Made by a program: the position numbers and the translations under genes. Below the pieces are notes generated by a model that did not search any database, was not told where the DNA came from, and saw nothing but the letters and a program-made list of their open reading frames with translations. From Bog-756 sp036513075 (GTDB lineage: Bacteria; Actinomycetota; Acidimicrobiia; Acidimicrobiales; RAAP-2), in NCBI GenBank assembly GCA_036513075.1, contig DATBZS010000088.1, positions 1 through 64,000 on the forward strand: DNA of 64,000 nt. The letters run 5' to 3'. This document shows positions 25,384 to 33,789 of the stretch, piece by piece (position 1 is the first letter of the stretch; every line of letters begins with the position of its first letter).

Positions 25384-25420
25384 CCATGCCGACCGCCCCG
25401 ACCCCCTGCCGAGGAGCACC

Positions 25421-26332
25421 ATGACCTCCACTCTGACTGTCCTCGCGCTACTTGTGGCAGCCACCGCCGCGTCCCGGTCCACCTGGTCGCCGTGCGGGGT
25501 GTCGATGCTCTCGACCATCACCCCGTTCGGCGAGCGGGCCAGGGGCCACCGCTATGCCGCCACCTCCGCCTGGTTCGTCGTGGGTGCAACCGCTGGCGGA
25601 CTGGCACTCGGCGCGCTGTCCGCGGGACTGGCCGCCCTGGTCGGGGTGGCCGGCGCCTCGACCGTCACGGTGGGAGTCGTGGCGCTCGTCGCCACGCTGG
25701 TGGCCATGGTGTCCGACACCGGCATGGCCACAGCCCGCGTACCGGTCCACTCCCGCCAAGTGAACGAACGGTGGCTCGACGCCTACCGCCCCTGGGTCTA
25801 CGGGGCCGGATTCGGGTTCCAGATCGGATGCGGGGTCGCCACCTACATCACCACGGCGGCCGTCTACCTGACCGTGATATTGGCTGCCCTGACCGCCAGC
25901 CCGGTGGTGGCCCTGGCTGTCGGGACCGCCTTCGGAGTGGTGCGGGGCCTGGCCGTGACTCTCACCCGCCACGTTCGGACACCGGCGGCTCTCCTCGATT
26001 TCCACCAGCGATTCGCCGAGCTGAGGCCCTGGGCCAACCGGGCCGTGTTGGCGTCGCTGGCGGCATCGGCGGTGGTGCTGGCCGCGGCCCTCGGGCCGGT
26101 GCCGGTCACCGCAGTCTTGCTGGCCGTGGTCTGCGGGACCGTGGTTGTCCGACTGGTCGTGCGCCTGGTTGCTCAGGCGCCGTCGGTGGCGTCAGTGGAC
26201 GCGGTGACCGACACGACGTCTTCGACGCCGTCCCCATCCGCGCCGTCCGCTGGCACGACGTCACTCGCGCCGTCCCCAGCGTCGTCACATGCTGGGAGCG
26301 GGTCGGGCCGGCTGTCGCGCCAGCGCCGGTAG
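25421..26332 (+). CDS. CcdA/DsbD-like membrane protein in mau-like operon (MauF-like position)
   Basis: A 303-aa polytopic membrane protein, about six or seven helices, with one Cys in the first helix region (RSTWSPCGVSML) and one in a later helix (GFQIGCGVATY). This is the two-Cys arrangement of CcdA/DsbD-type electron carriers that pass reductant across the membrane. Classical mau clusters carry such a protein as MauF. GAGGAG lies a few nt before ATG 25421. The Ser/Thr/Pro tail (from about residue 255) overlaps by 160 bp the 3' end of the opposite-strand gene. Confidence 0.75.
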   Translation: MTSTLTVLALLVAATAASRSTWSPCGVSMLSTITPFGERARGHRYAATSAWFVVGATAGGLALGALSAGLAALVGVAGASTVTVGVVALVATLVAMVSDTGMATARVPVHSRQVNERWLDAYRPWVYGAGFGFQIGCGVATYITTAAVYLTVILAALTASPVVALAVGTAFGVVRGLAVTLTRHVRTPAALLDFHQRFAELRPWANRAVLASLAASAVVLAAALGPVPVTAVLLAVVCGTVVVRLVVRLVAQAPSVASVDAVTDTTSSTPSPSAPSAGTTSLAPSPASSHAGSGSGRLSRQRR

Positions 26333-27135
26333 GGGCCGACCCGCGAGGTCACCAGCACGATACCGACAGCCGACAACGACAGGCCGGCGATCTGGACCAG
26401 CAGTGAGCCGAGGTGGCCGTCCTCGCCCAGCCACAGGTGCTCGTCGGTGAACCGCTCGATGCCCCACAGGAACATGCCGACGCCGACGACGATGCCGGCC
26501 GGCGCCAACGGGGCGCGTCCCGCGGGGATCGACGACCCGTCGGAAGCCGTCGTGGGGGCCTTCGAACGCAGCCATCGCTCGACCAGCAGCAGGATGCCGA
26601 AGATGGTGAAGTCCTCGATGGCCTGGAAGATCGGCACCGGGAGCCGCTTGCCAGGCTGGCCGGCGTAGTACATCCCGAACCACTGGTAGGTGCGGTGACC
26701 GCCGCCATTGACCATGAGCTGGGGACCGAGCAGGCGGCCCATGCCCCAGCAGGCCATCAACACCGGGGCCATAAGATCGGCGAACCGGAGGGTGGGGAGT
26801 TCGGGGCAGCGCCGCCGCGTGATGACGATGGCGACGGGCACGGCGGCGAGCAGCCCGCCGAACGACGACAGGCCGCCCTGCCAGACCGCGAATACCCCCA
26901 AGGGATTGTGACTGAATTGCCCGAGGTTGGTGAGTACGTTCAGGGCCCGGGCGCCGACGATGGCCGACACGATGACCCAGACGAACATTCCGGTCACCCA
27001 CTGTGTCGGGTAGCCGCGGCCCCGCAGGCGCCGCTCGGTGTAGCGGAGTCCGAACCAGAAGGTAAGGGCGAGTCCGATCCCGTAGGTGTGGAGCTCGAGG
27101 AACCAGATGTGGAAGGCGACGGGTATCGGTCTCAT
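26173..27135 (-). CDS. Lgt-like membrane protein (divergent prolipoprotein diacylglyceryl transferase homologue)
   Basis: A 320-aa polytopic protein with the Lgt layout: N-terminal IWFLELHTYGIGLALTFWFG, central GGLSSFGGLLAAVPVAI, MGRLLGPQLMVNGGG, and C-terminal GVGMFLWGIERFTDEH. In active Lgt I expect a His in the HGG motif and an Asn in the GRxGNF motif. Here the first is Phe and the second is not preserved, so catalysis by the known mechanism is doubtful. The C-terminal 50 residues are acidic and overlap the 3' end of the convergent CcdA-like gene. Start ATG 27135 has no clear ribosome-binding site. Confidence 0.75.
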   Translation of the reverse strand: MRPIPVAFHIWFLELHTYGIGLALTFWFGLRYTERRLRGRGYPTQWVTGMFVWVIVSAIVGARALNVLTNLGQFSHNPLGVFAVWQGGLSSFGGLLAAVPVAIVITRRRCPELPTLRFADLMAPVLMACWGMGRLLGPQLMVNGGGHRTYQWFGMYYAGQPGKRLPVPIFQAIEDFTIFGILLLVERWLRSKAPTTASDGSSIPAGRAPLAPAGIVVGVGMFLWGIERFTDEHLWLGEDGHLGSLLVQIAGLSLSAVGIVLVTSRVGPYRRWRDSRPDPLPACDDAGDGASDVVPADGADGDGVEDVVSVTASTDATDGA

Positions 27136-27304
27136 GAGGTGGTGTGGCGAGCCTCCGGGAGGGATCCCGGGATACCGGCCAGGCCATAAGTATGCCCCAG
27201 GGTCCCGGTAGGGTGGCTTCGCCGGTCCATAGCTGCGCGAGGGACCGGGGGATGCGGGGCCGTACGGTGCGGCTCCGCCCGAGCGTCGCATCGGAGGGAT
27301 TGCC

Positions 27305-28102
27305 ATGGGTTCGTTAATCGGCAAGGTGGCTGTGGTGACGGGCGGAGCATCGGGGATCGGCCTGGCCACGGCCACCCGGCTCGTCGCGGCGGGCGCCTCG
27401 GTGGTCGTGGTTGATCTGGACGGGTCGGCCGCCGAGCGGGTGGCCGGTGAGCTCGGCGGACTGGGCCTGCAGGCCGATGTCGGACGGCCGGACGAGTGGC
27501 CGGGCATCGTGGATGCCGCCACCGGGAAGTTCGGGGGAATCGATCTCGCCCATCTCAACGCCGGGGTGACAACCGGGGAGGCCGACATCACCAAGGTCAC
27601 CGACGAGATCTACCTACGTGCCACCGGCGTCAACGTCGACGGCGTCTTCTACGGGGTGCGGGCCGTGGTGCCGGCAATGACCGAGCGGGGGGGCGGCTCG
27701 ATCGTAGCCACCGCATCGCTGGCCGGGCTGATCGGCTTCTCGCCCGACCCGGTCTACTGCCTGACCAAGCACGCGGTGGTGGGCCTCGTCCGTTCGCTCG
27801 GCCCGCAACTGGGCGAGCGGGGCATCACCATCAACGCGGTGTGCCCGAGCATCGTCGACACCCCGTTGATCGCCGACATGCGTGACATGCTCGAGTCGAG
27901 CGGCTTCCCGCTGATCGACGTCGAGACGGTATCGTCCGCGGTGGTCGACCTGTTGTCCGGCCAGACCTCGGGTGAGGCCATGGTCATCCAGGCCGGCCGG
28001 GAGCCCCTCCCGTTCCGGTTCGCCCGCCCACCTGGTCCCCGGGCCGGTGGGACGGTGGGCCAGATGCCCCCGAAGGAATTCGCCGCCCACGATCAGGTCT
28101 GA
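27305..28102 (+). CDS. Short-chain dehydrogenase/reductase
   Basis: A 265-aa SDR with VTGGASGIGLATA cofactor motif, Asp for NAD preference (VVVVDLDGS), HLNAGV, active-site Ser in ATASLAG and YCLTK catalytic pair. The GITINAVCPSIVDTPL segment is typical. GGAGGG lies a few nt before ATG 27305. Substrate unknown. It is divergent from the Lgt-like gene. Confidence 0.88.
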   Translation: MGSLIGKVAVVTGGASGIGLATATRLVAAGASVVVVDLDGSAAERVAGELGGLGLQADVGRPDEWPGIVDAATGKFGGIDLAHLNAGVTTGEADITKVTDEIYLRATGVNVDGVFYGVRAVVPAMTERGGGSIVATASLAGLIGFSPDPVYCLTKHAVVGLVRSLGPQLGERGITINAVCPSIVDTPLIADMRDMLESSGFPLIDVETVSSAVVDLLSGQTSGEAMVIQAGREPLPFRFARPPGPRAGGTVGQMPPKEFAAHDQV

Positions 28103-28156
28103 ACCGCCCCGAGGATCGGGCCGTCGTCGGACGCTGCATCGGAGGAAGTCCGCAGC

Positions 28157-28570
28157 TCAGGGGGCGGTGACCGCCCAGCCCCTCCGGCGCAACTCGTCGA
28201 CGAGGAGATCCTCGGGGACCCGTTCCAACTGGCGGGCCAGGCTCTGGCGACGCGACGCGGCCGGCGCGGTCGCAGGTACGGTCGGGTCGGCGGTAGGGAC
28301 TGAGGTCGATCGTCGCGGTATGCCTGCGTCTGGCCCACGTTCGTCGGGAGTCGGGCCGGTATCGGCTGCCTCGTCGGCCTCAGCCTCGAGGCGGGCGATG
28401 AGCTCGGTCGCCTCGTCGTGGGTGAAGCGGCCACCCGCCTGGCGTTGGTTGAGGCCGAGGGGTCCTCGGGCGTCCTTGAAGCCGGTATGGCCGGCGGCCT
28501 CGACCAGGGCGGTCAACTCTCGCAGCTGACTGGCGGTCGCCGGGGGGCCGGATGGTTGGCCGAAGGCCAT
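28157..28570 (-). CDS. Hypothetical protein (137 aa)
   Basis: Soluble protein with two parts: an N-terminal helical region (SQLRELTALVEAAGHTGFKD, then QAGGRFTHDEATELIARLEA) and a C-terminal ARQLERVPEDLLVDELRRRGW, joined by an Ala/Pro/Thr linker. The N-terminal part looks like a small helix-turn-helix or SAP-like module seen in actinobacterial hypothetical proteins. No catalytic residues are evident. It follows the NlpC/P60 gene by about 60 bp and may be transcribed with it. Confidence 0.65.
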   Translation of the reverse strand: MAFGQPSGPPATASQLRELTALVEAAGHTGFKDARGPLGLNQRQAGGRFTHDEATELIARLEAEADEAADTGPTPDERGPDAGIPRRSTSVPTADPTVPATAPAASRRQSLARQLERVPEDLLVDELRRRGWAVTAP

Positions 28571-28633
28571 GGTCGGGTGCCGGGAAGGCGGGGCCGGCTT
28601 CGGCCCGTCGTGCCCGGTGCGGGGTTGCCCGGC

Positions 28634-29857
28634 TCAGCCCACCCGGCCGACGCCGGCCAGGCCGCCGGTCCGGACGGGGGTGTTCCACACGTTGGCCCCG
28701 GTGTAGGGGGCCTCGACCATCGTGCCGCCTCCGATGTACATGGCCACGTGGTCGCTGCCGCCGGGACCATAGAAGAGGAGGTCGCCTGGCTGAATGTCTG
28801 CCATCGAGATGTGAGTGGTGTCGGCGTACTGCGCACCTGAGAAGTGGGGCAGGCTGATTCCGACCTGGGCGTAGGCCCACATGACCAGGCCGGAGCAGTC
28901 GAATCCGGCCGGGGTGGTACCGCTCCAGAGGTAGGGGACACCGATCTCCCGTTCGGCGGCGGCCACCGCACCGCCGGCGCCGGGAGGTAGCGGGGGCGGG
29001 GGAGCGGTCGGGGTGGTCACGGTGCTGCCGCCCGTCGAGCCCGAACCGCCTGACGAACCACCAGCATGGGTGGTCGGCTGCTGGGCCTGGGTCGCCTTGG
29101 CCTGCTGGACCTTCAGGTTGAAGGCGGCCTGGGCCGCAGTTGCAGCTGCAACTGCGGCTGCGGCCTGCTTCTGCGCGACCAGTGCCTGGATGTTGGCGTC
29201 CACGCTGGCCAGCGTGGACTTGTCCTGGGCGGCGAGAGTGCTGGCCTGGTTCTCGGCGGACGTCAGGTTGTTCCGCTCGGATTGGGCCTGTGACGTCTGC
29301 TGCTCGAGCGACGCCTGGGTGGCGGCCAGTTGCGTCTGTGCAGTGTGCAGGTGGTCGATCGTCGACGTGACGTTGCCGGTGGCGATCGATGAGTACTCGG
29401 AGCGGATGCCGCTGGTGTTCACGTTCGACGTGAACAGCTGGGTGGCCGTATTCGACGTGCCCGAGCTGGTGTAGTCGGCGATGGCCTGGACCCGGAGATG
29501 GCTCTGGTCATTCGTCACTGTCTGCTGGTCCTTGGCCATCTGCGCCTGGCTGGCGGCGATCTGGCCCTGAAGCTGCGACAGTTTGTAGTCGGCCTGGTTC
29601 ACCTGGCCGGTGAGGGCCTGGATGTGGGCCTGGGCCGCGTTCAGCTGCGCCGAGATGGCCGCGGCCTTGGCCTGGGCATCGGAAATCTGGTCTGCGGAGG
29701 CAGGTGTGGTCGCGGTGAAGATCACCGAGGTGGCTCCGAGGGCGGAGGCCAAAGCAATCGTCGCGACTACCCGGTTTCGGGTCCTGTTGCGGCGTGCGGG
29801 GCAGGCACCTGGCTCTATCGTCGAGTACTGCTCGGCGTGAGTCATATGCGGGTTCAT
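28634..29857 (-). CDS. NlpC/P60 peptidoglycan endopeptidase with coiled coil
   Basis: A 407-aa secreted cell-wall hydrolase. It has a basic start and signal segment (VVATIALASALGATSVIFTA), then long coiled-coil regions rich in Gln/Ala (about residues 55-240; ADQISDAQAKAAAISAQLNA), a Ser/Gly/Thr/Pro linker, and the NlpC/P60 domain (about 290-407) with catalytic Cys in GFDCSGLVMWAY and His in SDHVAMYIGGG. It probably cleaves peptide stems during division, like RipA-type proteins. Start ATG 29857 is preceded only by a weak purine run. Confidence 0.9.
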   Translation of the reverse strand: MNPHMTHAEQYSTIEPGACPARRNRTRNRVVATIALASALGATSVIFTATTPASADQISDAQAKAAAISAQLNAAQAHIQALTGQVNQADYKLSQLQGQIAASQAQMAKDQQTVTNDQSHLRVQAIADYTSSGTSNTATQLFTSNVNTSGIRSEYSSIATGNVTSTIDHLHTAQTQLAATQASLEQQTSQAQSERNNLTSAENQASTLAAQDKSTLASVDANIQALVAQKQAAAAVAAATAAQAAFNLKVQQAKATQAQQPTTHAGGSSGGSGSTGGSTVTTPTAPPPPLPPGAGGAVAAAEREIGVPYLWSGTTPAGFDCSGLVMWAYAQVGISLPHFSGAQYADTTHISMADIQPGDLLFYGPGGSDHVAMYIGGGTMVEAPYTGANVWNTPVRTGGLAGVGRVG

Positions 29858-30014
29858 GGTAGTCCACCCGATATCCCGTCACAAGGACACTCCGGCGAAT
29901 CAAGGTCCTGAGCTGGATGTTTGTCGATGATAGGAGGTGCCGATCGGTTGCATAACGGTGAAACGGGGCCTTCGGGCACCCCCGTCGCAGCCTTGAAATC
30001 CGGCCTCTCGCGAG

Positions 30015-30020
30015 TAGGGT
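30015..30020 (+). promoter_or_regulatory. -10 box TAGGGT, leaderless start of dienelactone hydrolase
   Basis: TAnnnT hexamer 7 nt before ATG 30028; no Shine-Dalgarno sequence. Confidence 0.45.
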
Positions 30021-30027
30021 CGACGAC

Positions 30028-30720
30028 ATGGGTGAATCCATCGAATTCCCGAGTAACGGCAGTCACGCCCACGGCTATCTGGCCGTCCCCGCAGGCGGGT
30101 CCGAGGGCACCATCGGAGTCCTGGTGATCCAGGAGTGGTGGGGCCTCGTCGACCAGATCACCCGCACGTGCGACCGGTTCGCCGAGGCCGGATTCACCGC
30201 CTTGGCCACGGACCTCTACCACGGCACCGCCGTTCCCCTGACCGAACCCGACGAGGCGGCCAAGCAGATGATGGCCATCGAGATGGGGGAGGCGGCACGC
30301 CAACTGAGCGGCAGCGTCGACGAGTTGCGGCGTCGTACCGGAGCCTCGTCGGTGGGCGTCGTCGGCTTCTGCATGGGCGGCGGCCTGGCCTTGGTGCTGG
30401 CCACGCAGCGGCCCGACGCGGTCGCCGCGGTAGTGCCGGCCTACGGCGTGATCCCGTGGCCTGACGTCAGGCCCGACTACTCGAAGCTGCAGGCTGTGGT
30501 CGAGGGACACGTGGCCGAACTCGACGGCTCCTTCACTCCCGAGGCCGCCGATGCGCTGGTGGCCGAACTCACCGCTCTCGGCAAGACCGCGTCGTTCTAC
30601 CGCTACGCCGGTGTCGACCACGCGTTCTTCAATGAGGACCGCCCCGAAGTCTATGACGCCGATGCCGCCGCCCTGCTGTGGGACCGCACGGTGGCATTCC
30701 TGCGGGCCCAGCTCGGCTGA
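30028..30720 (+). CDS. Dienelactone hydrolase family protein
   Basis: A 230-aa alpha/beta hydrolase with a Cys nucleophile: GFCMGGGLALVLA (Cys about residue 114), the acid in AELDGSFTPEAA and His in GVDHAFFNEDRP, plus the family segment VIQEWWGLVDQI. It hydrolyses lactones or esters in catabolism or detoxification; no aromatic pathway genes are adjacent. The next gene begins 9 nt after its stop. Confidence 0.9.
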   Translation: MGESIEFPSNGSHAHGYLAVPAGGSEGTIGVLVIQEWWGLVDQITRTCDRFAEAGFTALATDLYHGTAVPLTEPDEAAKQMMAIEMGEAARQLSGSVDELRRRTGASSVGVVGFCMGGGLALVLATQRPDAVAAVVPAYGVIPWPDVRPDYSKLQAVVEGHVAELDGSFTPEAADALVAELTALGKTASFYRYAGVDHAFFNEDRPEVYDADAAALLWDRTVAFLRAQLG

Positions 30721-30729
30721 GCGACCGTC

Positions 30730-31980
30730 GTGCCCGGCGCGGGACTCGTCGAGGACTACCTGATGCTCGGCCTCCGGTTGGGGCGTCATACCGACGGCAT
30801 GGTGGATGCCTACTACGGACCTCCGGCGCTGGCCCGGGCCGTCGAAGCCGCACCGGAAGTCCCGCCCGCCCGGCTTCTGGCCTCGGCCCGCGTGCTGCTC
30901 GCCGCCATCGAGTCCGGGGCGCCCCTCGACGATGCACCCGGGCCCGAGGACTCGAGCGCACCGGCCCGCCGGAATTGGATGGCCGCCCAGGTCCGGGGGC
31001 TGGCCACCACCAGCGCCAAGCTGGCCGGCGAGCACATCGGCTACGCCGACGAGGTCGAGGCCTGTTACGGCGTGCGTCCGAGCCGGGTGGACGAGGAGGC
31101 GCTGGTCGAGGCCCACCGCCAGCTGGACGAGGTACTGCCCGGATCGGGCCCGCTCGCCGAGCGCCTGGTGGCCTGGCGCGAGTCCCACGCCGTCCCGGTC
31201 GACCTGCTGCGGCGGGCCGTCGACTCGTTGGCCGACTCGTTGCGCGACCGGACCCGCGATCTGTTCGGCCTGCCCGACGGCGAGCACATCGAGTTCGAAT
31301 TCGTCACCAACGAGCCCTGGTCGGGATTCAACTACTACCTCGGCGGACTGCAGAGCCGGGTGGCCATCAACACCGACCTGCCGGTCCTGTCCACCGGGTT
31401 GGCCCACCTGGTGGCGCACGAGGCCTACCCTGGACACCACACCGAACACACCCGCAAGGAGGTCGGCCTGGTCCGTCGGCGCCAGTGGTGGGAGGAGTCG
31501 ATCTTCCTGGTCGGCACTCCGCAGTGCCTGCTGGCCGAGGGGCTGGCCGATCTCGGCCTCGAGGTGGCCTGGGGCCGCCACCCCGAGTCGACGGTGTCCG
31601 ACCACCTGCAACCGCTCGGAATCCGCTACGACACCGAGGTGGTGGCTGCGGTGGCGGACGCCGGCGAGGCGCTCGGTGCGGTCCGCACCAACGCCGCGTT
31701 CCGCCTCCATGAAGATGGCGCCGACCCGGACACGGTCATCGACGAGGTGGCCCGATGGGGGCTCCTGCCCCGCGACCGGGCGGCCAAAGCCGTCGAGTTC
31801 CTCACCCATCCGACGTGGCGGGCCTACCTGACCTGTTATGTCGAGGGCTTCCCGTTGTGCCGCGCCTTCACGGCGGGCGACCCGGCCCGTTTCGACCGGT
31901 TGCTGTCCGAGCAACTGACCCCTGGCGACCTGGCCGACCAGATCGCCCGTGATGCCGTGGCGAACTCGTCCGCCGACTGA
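30730..31980 (+). CDS. DUF885-like metalloprotein with HEAYPGHH motif
   Basis: A 416-aa mostly helical protein. The zinc-site motif HEAYPGHHTEH (about residue 230) is the variant H-E-x-x-P-G-H-H of DUF885-type putative metallopeptidases; a later E-G-L-A-D-L segment could give the third ligand. It starts at GTG 30730, 9 nt after the dienelactone hydrolase, so co-transcribed. Actual peptidase activity is unproven in the family. Confidence 0.8.
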   Translation: MPGAGLVEDYLMLGLRLGRHTDGMVDAYYGPPALARAVEAAPEVPPARLLASARVLLAAIESGAPLDDAPGPEDSSAPARRNWMAAQVRGLATTSAKLAGEHIGYADEVEACYGVRPSRVDEEALVEAHRQLDEVLPGSGPLAERLVAWRESHAVPVDLLRRAVDSLADSLRDRTRDLFGLPDGEHIEFEFVTNEPWSGFNYYLGGLQSRVAINTDLPVLSTGLAHLVAHEAYPGHHTEHTRKEVGLVRRRQWWEESIFLVGTPQCLLAEGLADLGLEVAWGRHPESTVSDHLQPLGIRYDTEVVAAVADAGEALGAVRTNAAFRLHEDGADPDTVIDEVARWGLLPRDRAAKAVEFLTHPTWRAYLTCYVEGFPLCRAFTAGDPARFDRLLSEQLTPGDLADQIARDAVANSSAD

Positions 31981-32046
31981 CGGCCTGTCCCCCAGCCCAC
32001 CGACCAGTTGCCGGCGGGCCGCACTCCGTCACCTGCGCGGCCGGGT

Positions 32047-33474
32047 TCAGTCCCCCAGCCAGACCGGTTCGGAGGATCCGAGCGGACTGGCTGGCAGGTC
32101 CCAGCGCAGCGGGGCGTTGTCAACCACCACCGGCGACGGGAGCCGTCGGGCGTCACCCCAGACGGTGTGGTCGACGGGTGCGTCGGCTGCGGGGCCTGGC
32201 GGGTCGATGCCGCCGCCTTCGATCGACGTGGCGACGCCCGTGTCGACCAGGACCCGGGCCATGGCGGCCAGTGAGGTGCGCCACCGGCTGCCCCGGCCGC
32301 CCTCGTGGCGCTGGGCCAGTCCGGTCATTGCGCAGGCGGCCAGCACGTAGCCGGTGGCATGGTCCAGTGCCTGGACCGGGAGCGGCACCGGATGATCACT
32401 ACCGGTAGCCACCATGCCGGCATGGGCGATACCCGAACTCATCTGGACCAGGCTGTCGAACCCGCGCCGACCGGCCCACGGACCGCTCCAGCCGTAGGCG
32501 TCGAGGCTGACATCGATCAGTCCCGGCCGGGCCGCATCTCGGACGTCAGGTCCGAGTCCCAGCCCGTCGAGGGCACCCGGACGGTACCCGTGGACCAGCA
32601 CGTCGGCGCCGGAAAGCAGGTTCAGGAAACGTTCGCGTGACCCGTCGGCTGTCAGGTCCAGGTGGGCGCACCGCTTGCCCAGCGTGACCTCGGGGACGAT
32701 GGCGGGCTCCTCCCATCCGGGCGGGTCGATGCGCAGCACCTCGGCCCCCCACCCGGCCAACAGGCGGGTGGCCACCGGCCCGGCCAGGACCCGGGTCAGG
32801 TCGAGCACCCGGACCCCCGACAGGGGTCGGGTCGGATCAACCGGGCCGGCGTCGCGTGGTCGGCCGGTGGAGGTCGGTTCGCGCTCCACCCACGGTCCGT
32901 GGGCCACCGCCGCGCCCTGAGGGTGGACTTCCCACTCGTCCAACGAGCGCATGGCCGCCGCCGCGCCTCCTGATTCCACGACGGCGGCCTCGAGGTCTTC
33001 GACCTTCCACCGGGCCACCGCGTCGGCCACCGCCTGGCGCTCGCCCGGCACGCCGAGGACGGCGAGTGCGGCGGCGCGGTGGTGGGGGGCATTGGTGTGG
33101 AGCTTGATCCAGCCGTCGCCTCCGGCGTAGTCGCCGGCCACCGTGTCCCATGGCGACGGCACCTCCCATCCGTCGGGTCGCAGTGACCAGGCGAACCAGG
33201 CCGAGGCGAGGTCCCGGTCGACGGTGACGGATGGCATCGTCCCGTCGCCGGCGATGGCGACGAACCGGGAGAGGGAGACGGCTGCCGCACCGATCGAGGC
33301 CTGGGCGAGATCGCTTACCGCGAATGCCGAGGGGAGGGACCCACCGGCCGGCAACACCACCTCCGGCCGTTCGCCGTCGGTACTCATGGCATCGAGGAAT
33401 CGCTCCATCAGCGCGGCTAACCGGTCGTCCACGGACCCATCGTCGACCCCCGTGGACAGCGCGTCAACAGGCAC
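32047..33474 (-). CDS. CaiB/BaiF (family III) CoA-transferase, permuted order
   Basis: A 475-aa protein transferring CoA between acyl donors and carboxylates. The motif that normally opens family III enzymes, LSGVRVLDLTRVLAGPVA, appears only at about residue 220. The part before it (GGDGWIKLHTNAPH, LDEWEVHPQG) looks like the small domain that normally follows. The probable catalytic Asp is in RRGFDSLVQMSSGIA. The halves are thus swapped relative to CaiB, a version I recall from other actinobacteria. The start is uncertain: GTG 33474 avoids overlap with the divergent small gene, and GTG 33432 is possible. Confidence 0.82.
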   Translation of the reverse strand: MPVDALSTGVDDGSVDDRLAALMERFLDAMSTDGERPEVVLPAGGSLPSAFAVSDLAQASIGAAAVSLSRFVAIAGDGTMPSVTVDRDLASAWFAWSLRPDGWEVPSPWDTVAGDYAGGDGWIKLHTNAPHHRAAALAVLGVPGERQAVADAVARWKVEDLEAAVVESGGAAAAMRSLDEWEVHPQGAAVAHGPWVEREPTSTGRPRDAGPVDPTRPLSGVRVLDLTRVLAGPVATRLLAGWGAEVLRIDPPGWEEPAIVPEVTLGKRCAHLDLTADGSRERFLNLLSGADVLVHGYRPGALDGLGLGPDVRDAARPGLIDVSLDAYGWSGPWAGRRGFDSLVQMSSGIAHAGMVATGSDHPVPLPVQALDHATGYVLAACAMTGLAQRHEGGRGSRWRTSLAAMARVLVDTGVATSIEGGGIDPPGPAADAPVDHTVWGDARRLPSPVVVDNAPLRWDLPASPLGSSEPVWLGD

Positions 33475-33525
33475 CGGGGACCACCAGGGGTCAAGATATG
33501 GCGTGGAACGGTCGATAGTGGTGCC

Positions 33526-33759
33526 ATGGAGGCAGTGCTGCAGTTCGACACCGATGACCCCGAGTTCCAGCGCGGCTTCGAAATCGGGATCCTGTGGGAA
33601 CGACTCAGCGCGGACGGCGCCTGTCACATGGCGGTGAGCGCGTCCAACGCCGAGATGGTGATGCGGGTGGCCAAGGCCTTCGACTGCGTCTTCTCGGGCC
33701 AGGAGCTCGCCGACAACCAGATCTCGATCGAGCTGACCCGGGTCAACAGCGACTCCTGA
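33526..33759 (+). CDS. Small conserved hypothetical protein (77 aa)
   Basis: An acidic protein starting MEAVLQFDTDDPEFQRGFEIG and ending QISIELTRVNSDS; no Cys pairs or membrane segment. GATAGT lies 6 nt before the ATG, a partial match to the leaderless -10 pattern seen elsewhere in the window. It is divergent from the CoA-transferase. Function unknown. Codon positions look coding (strong GC bias at third positions). Confidence 0.65.
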   Translation: MEAVLQFDTDDPEFQRGFEIGILWERLSADGACHMAVSASNAEMVMRVAKAFDCVFSGQELADNQISIELTRVNSDS

Positions 33760-33789
33760 ACGGTCGCCCCACCGGTTGGCGCGAGCGGT

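Noticed and set aside
29858..30027. c-di-AMP riboswitch before the NlpC/P60 gene
   Set aside because: Such riboswitches often precede cell-wall hydrolase genes, but the conserved ydaO-type sequence elements are not recognisable here.
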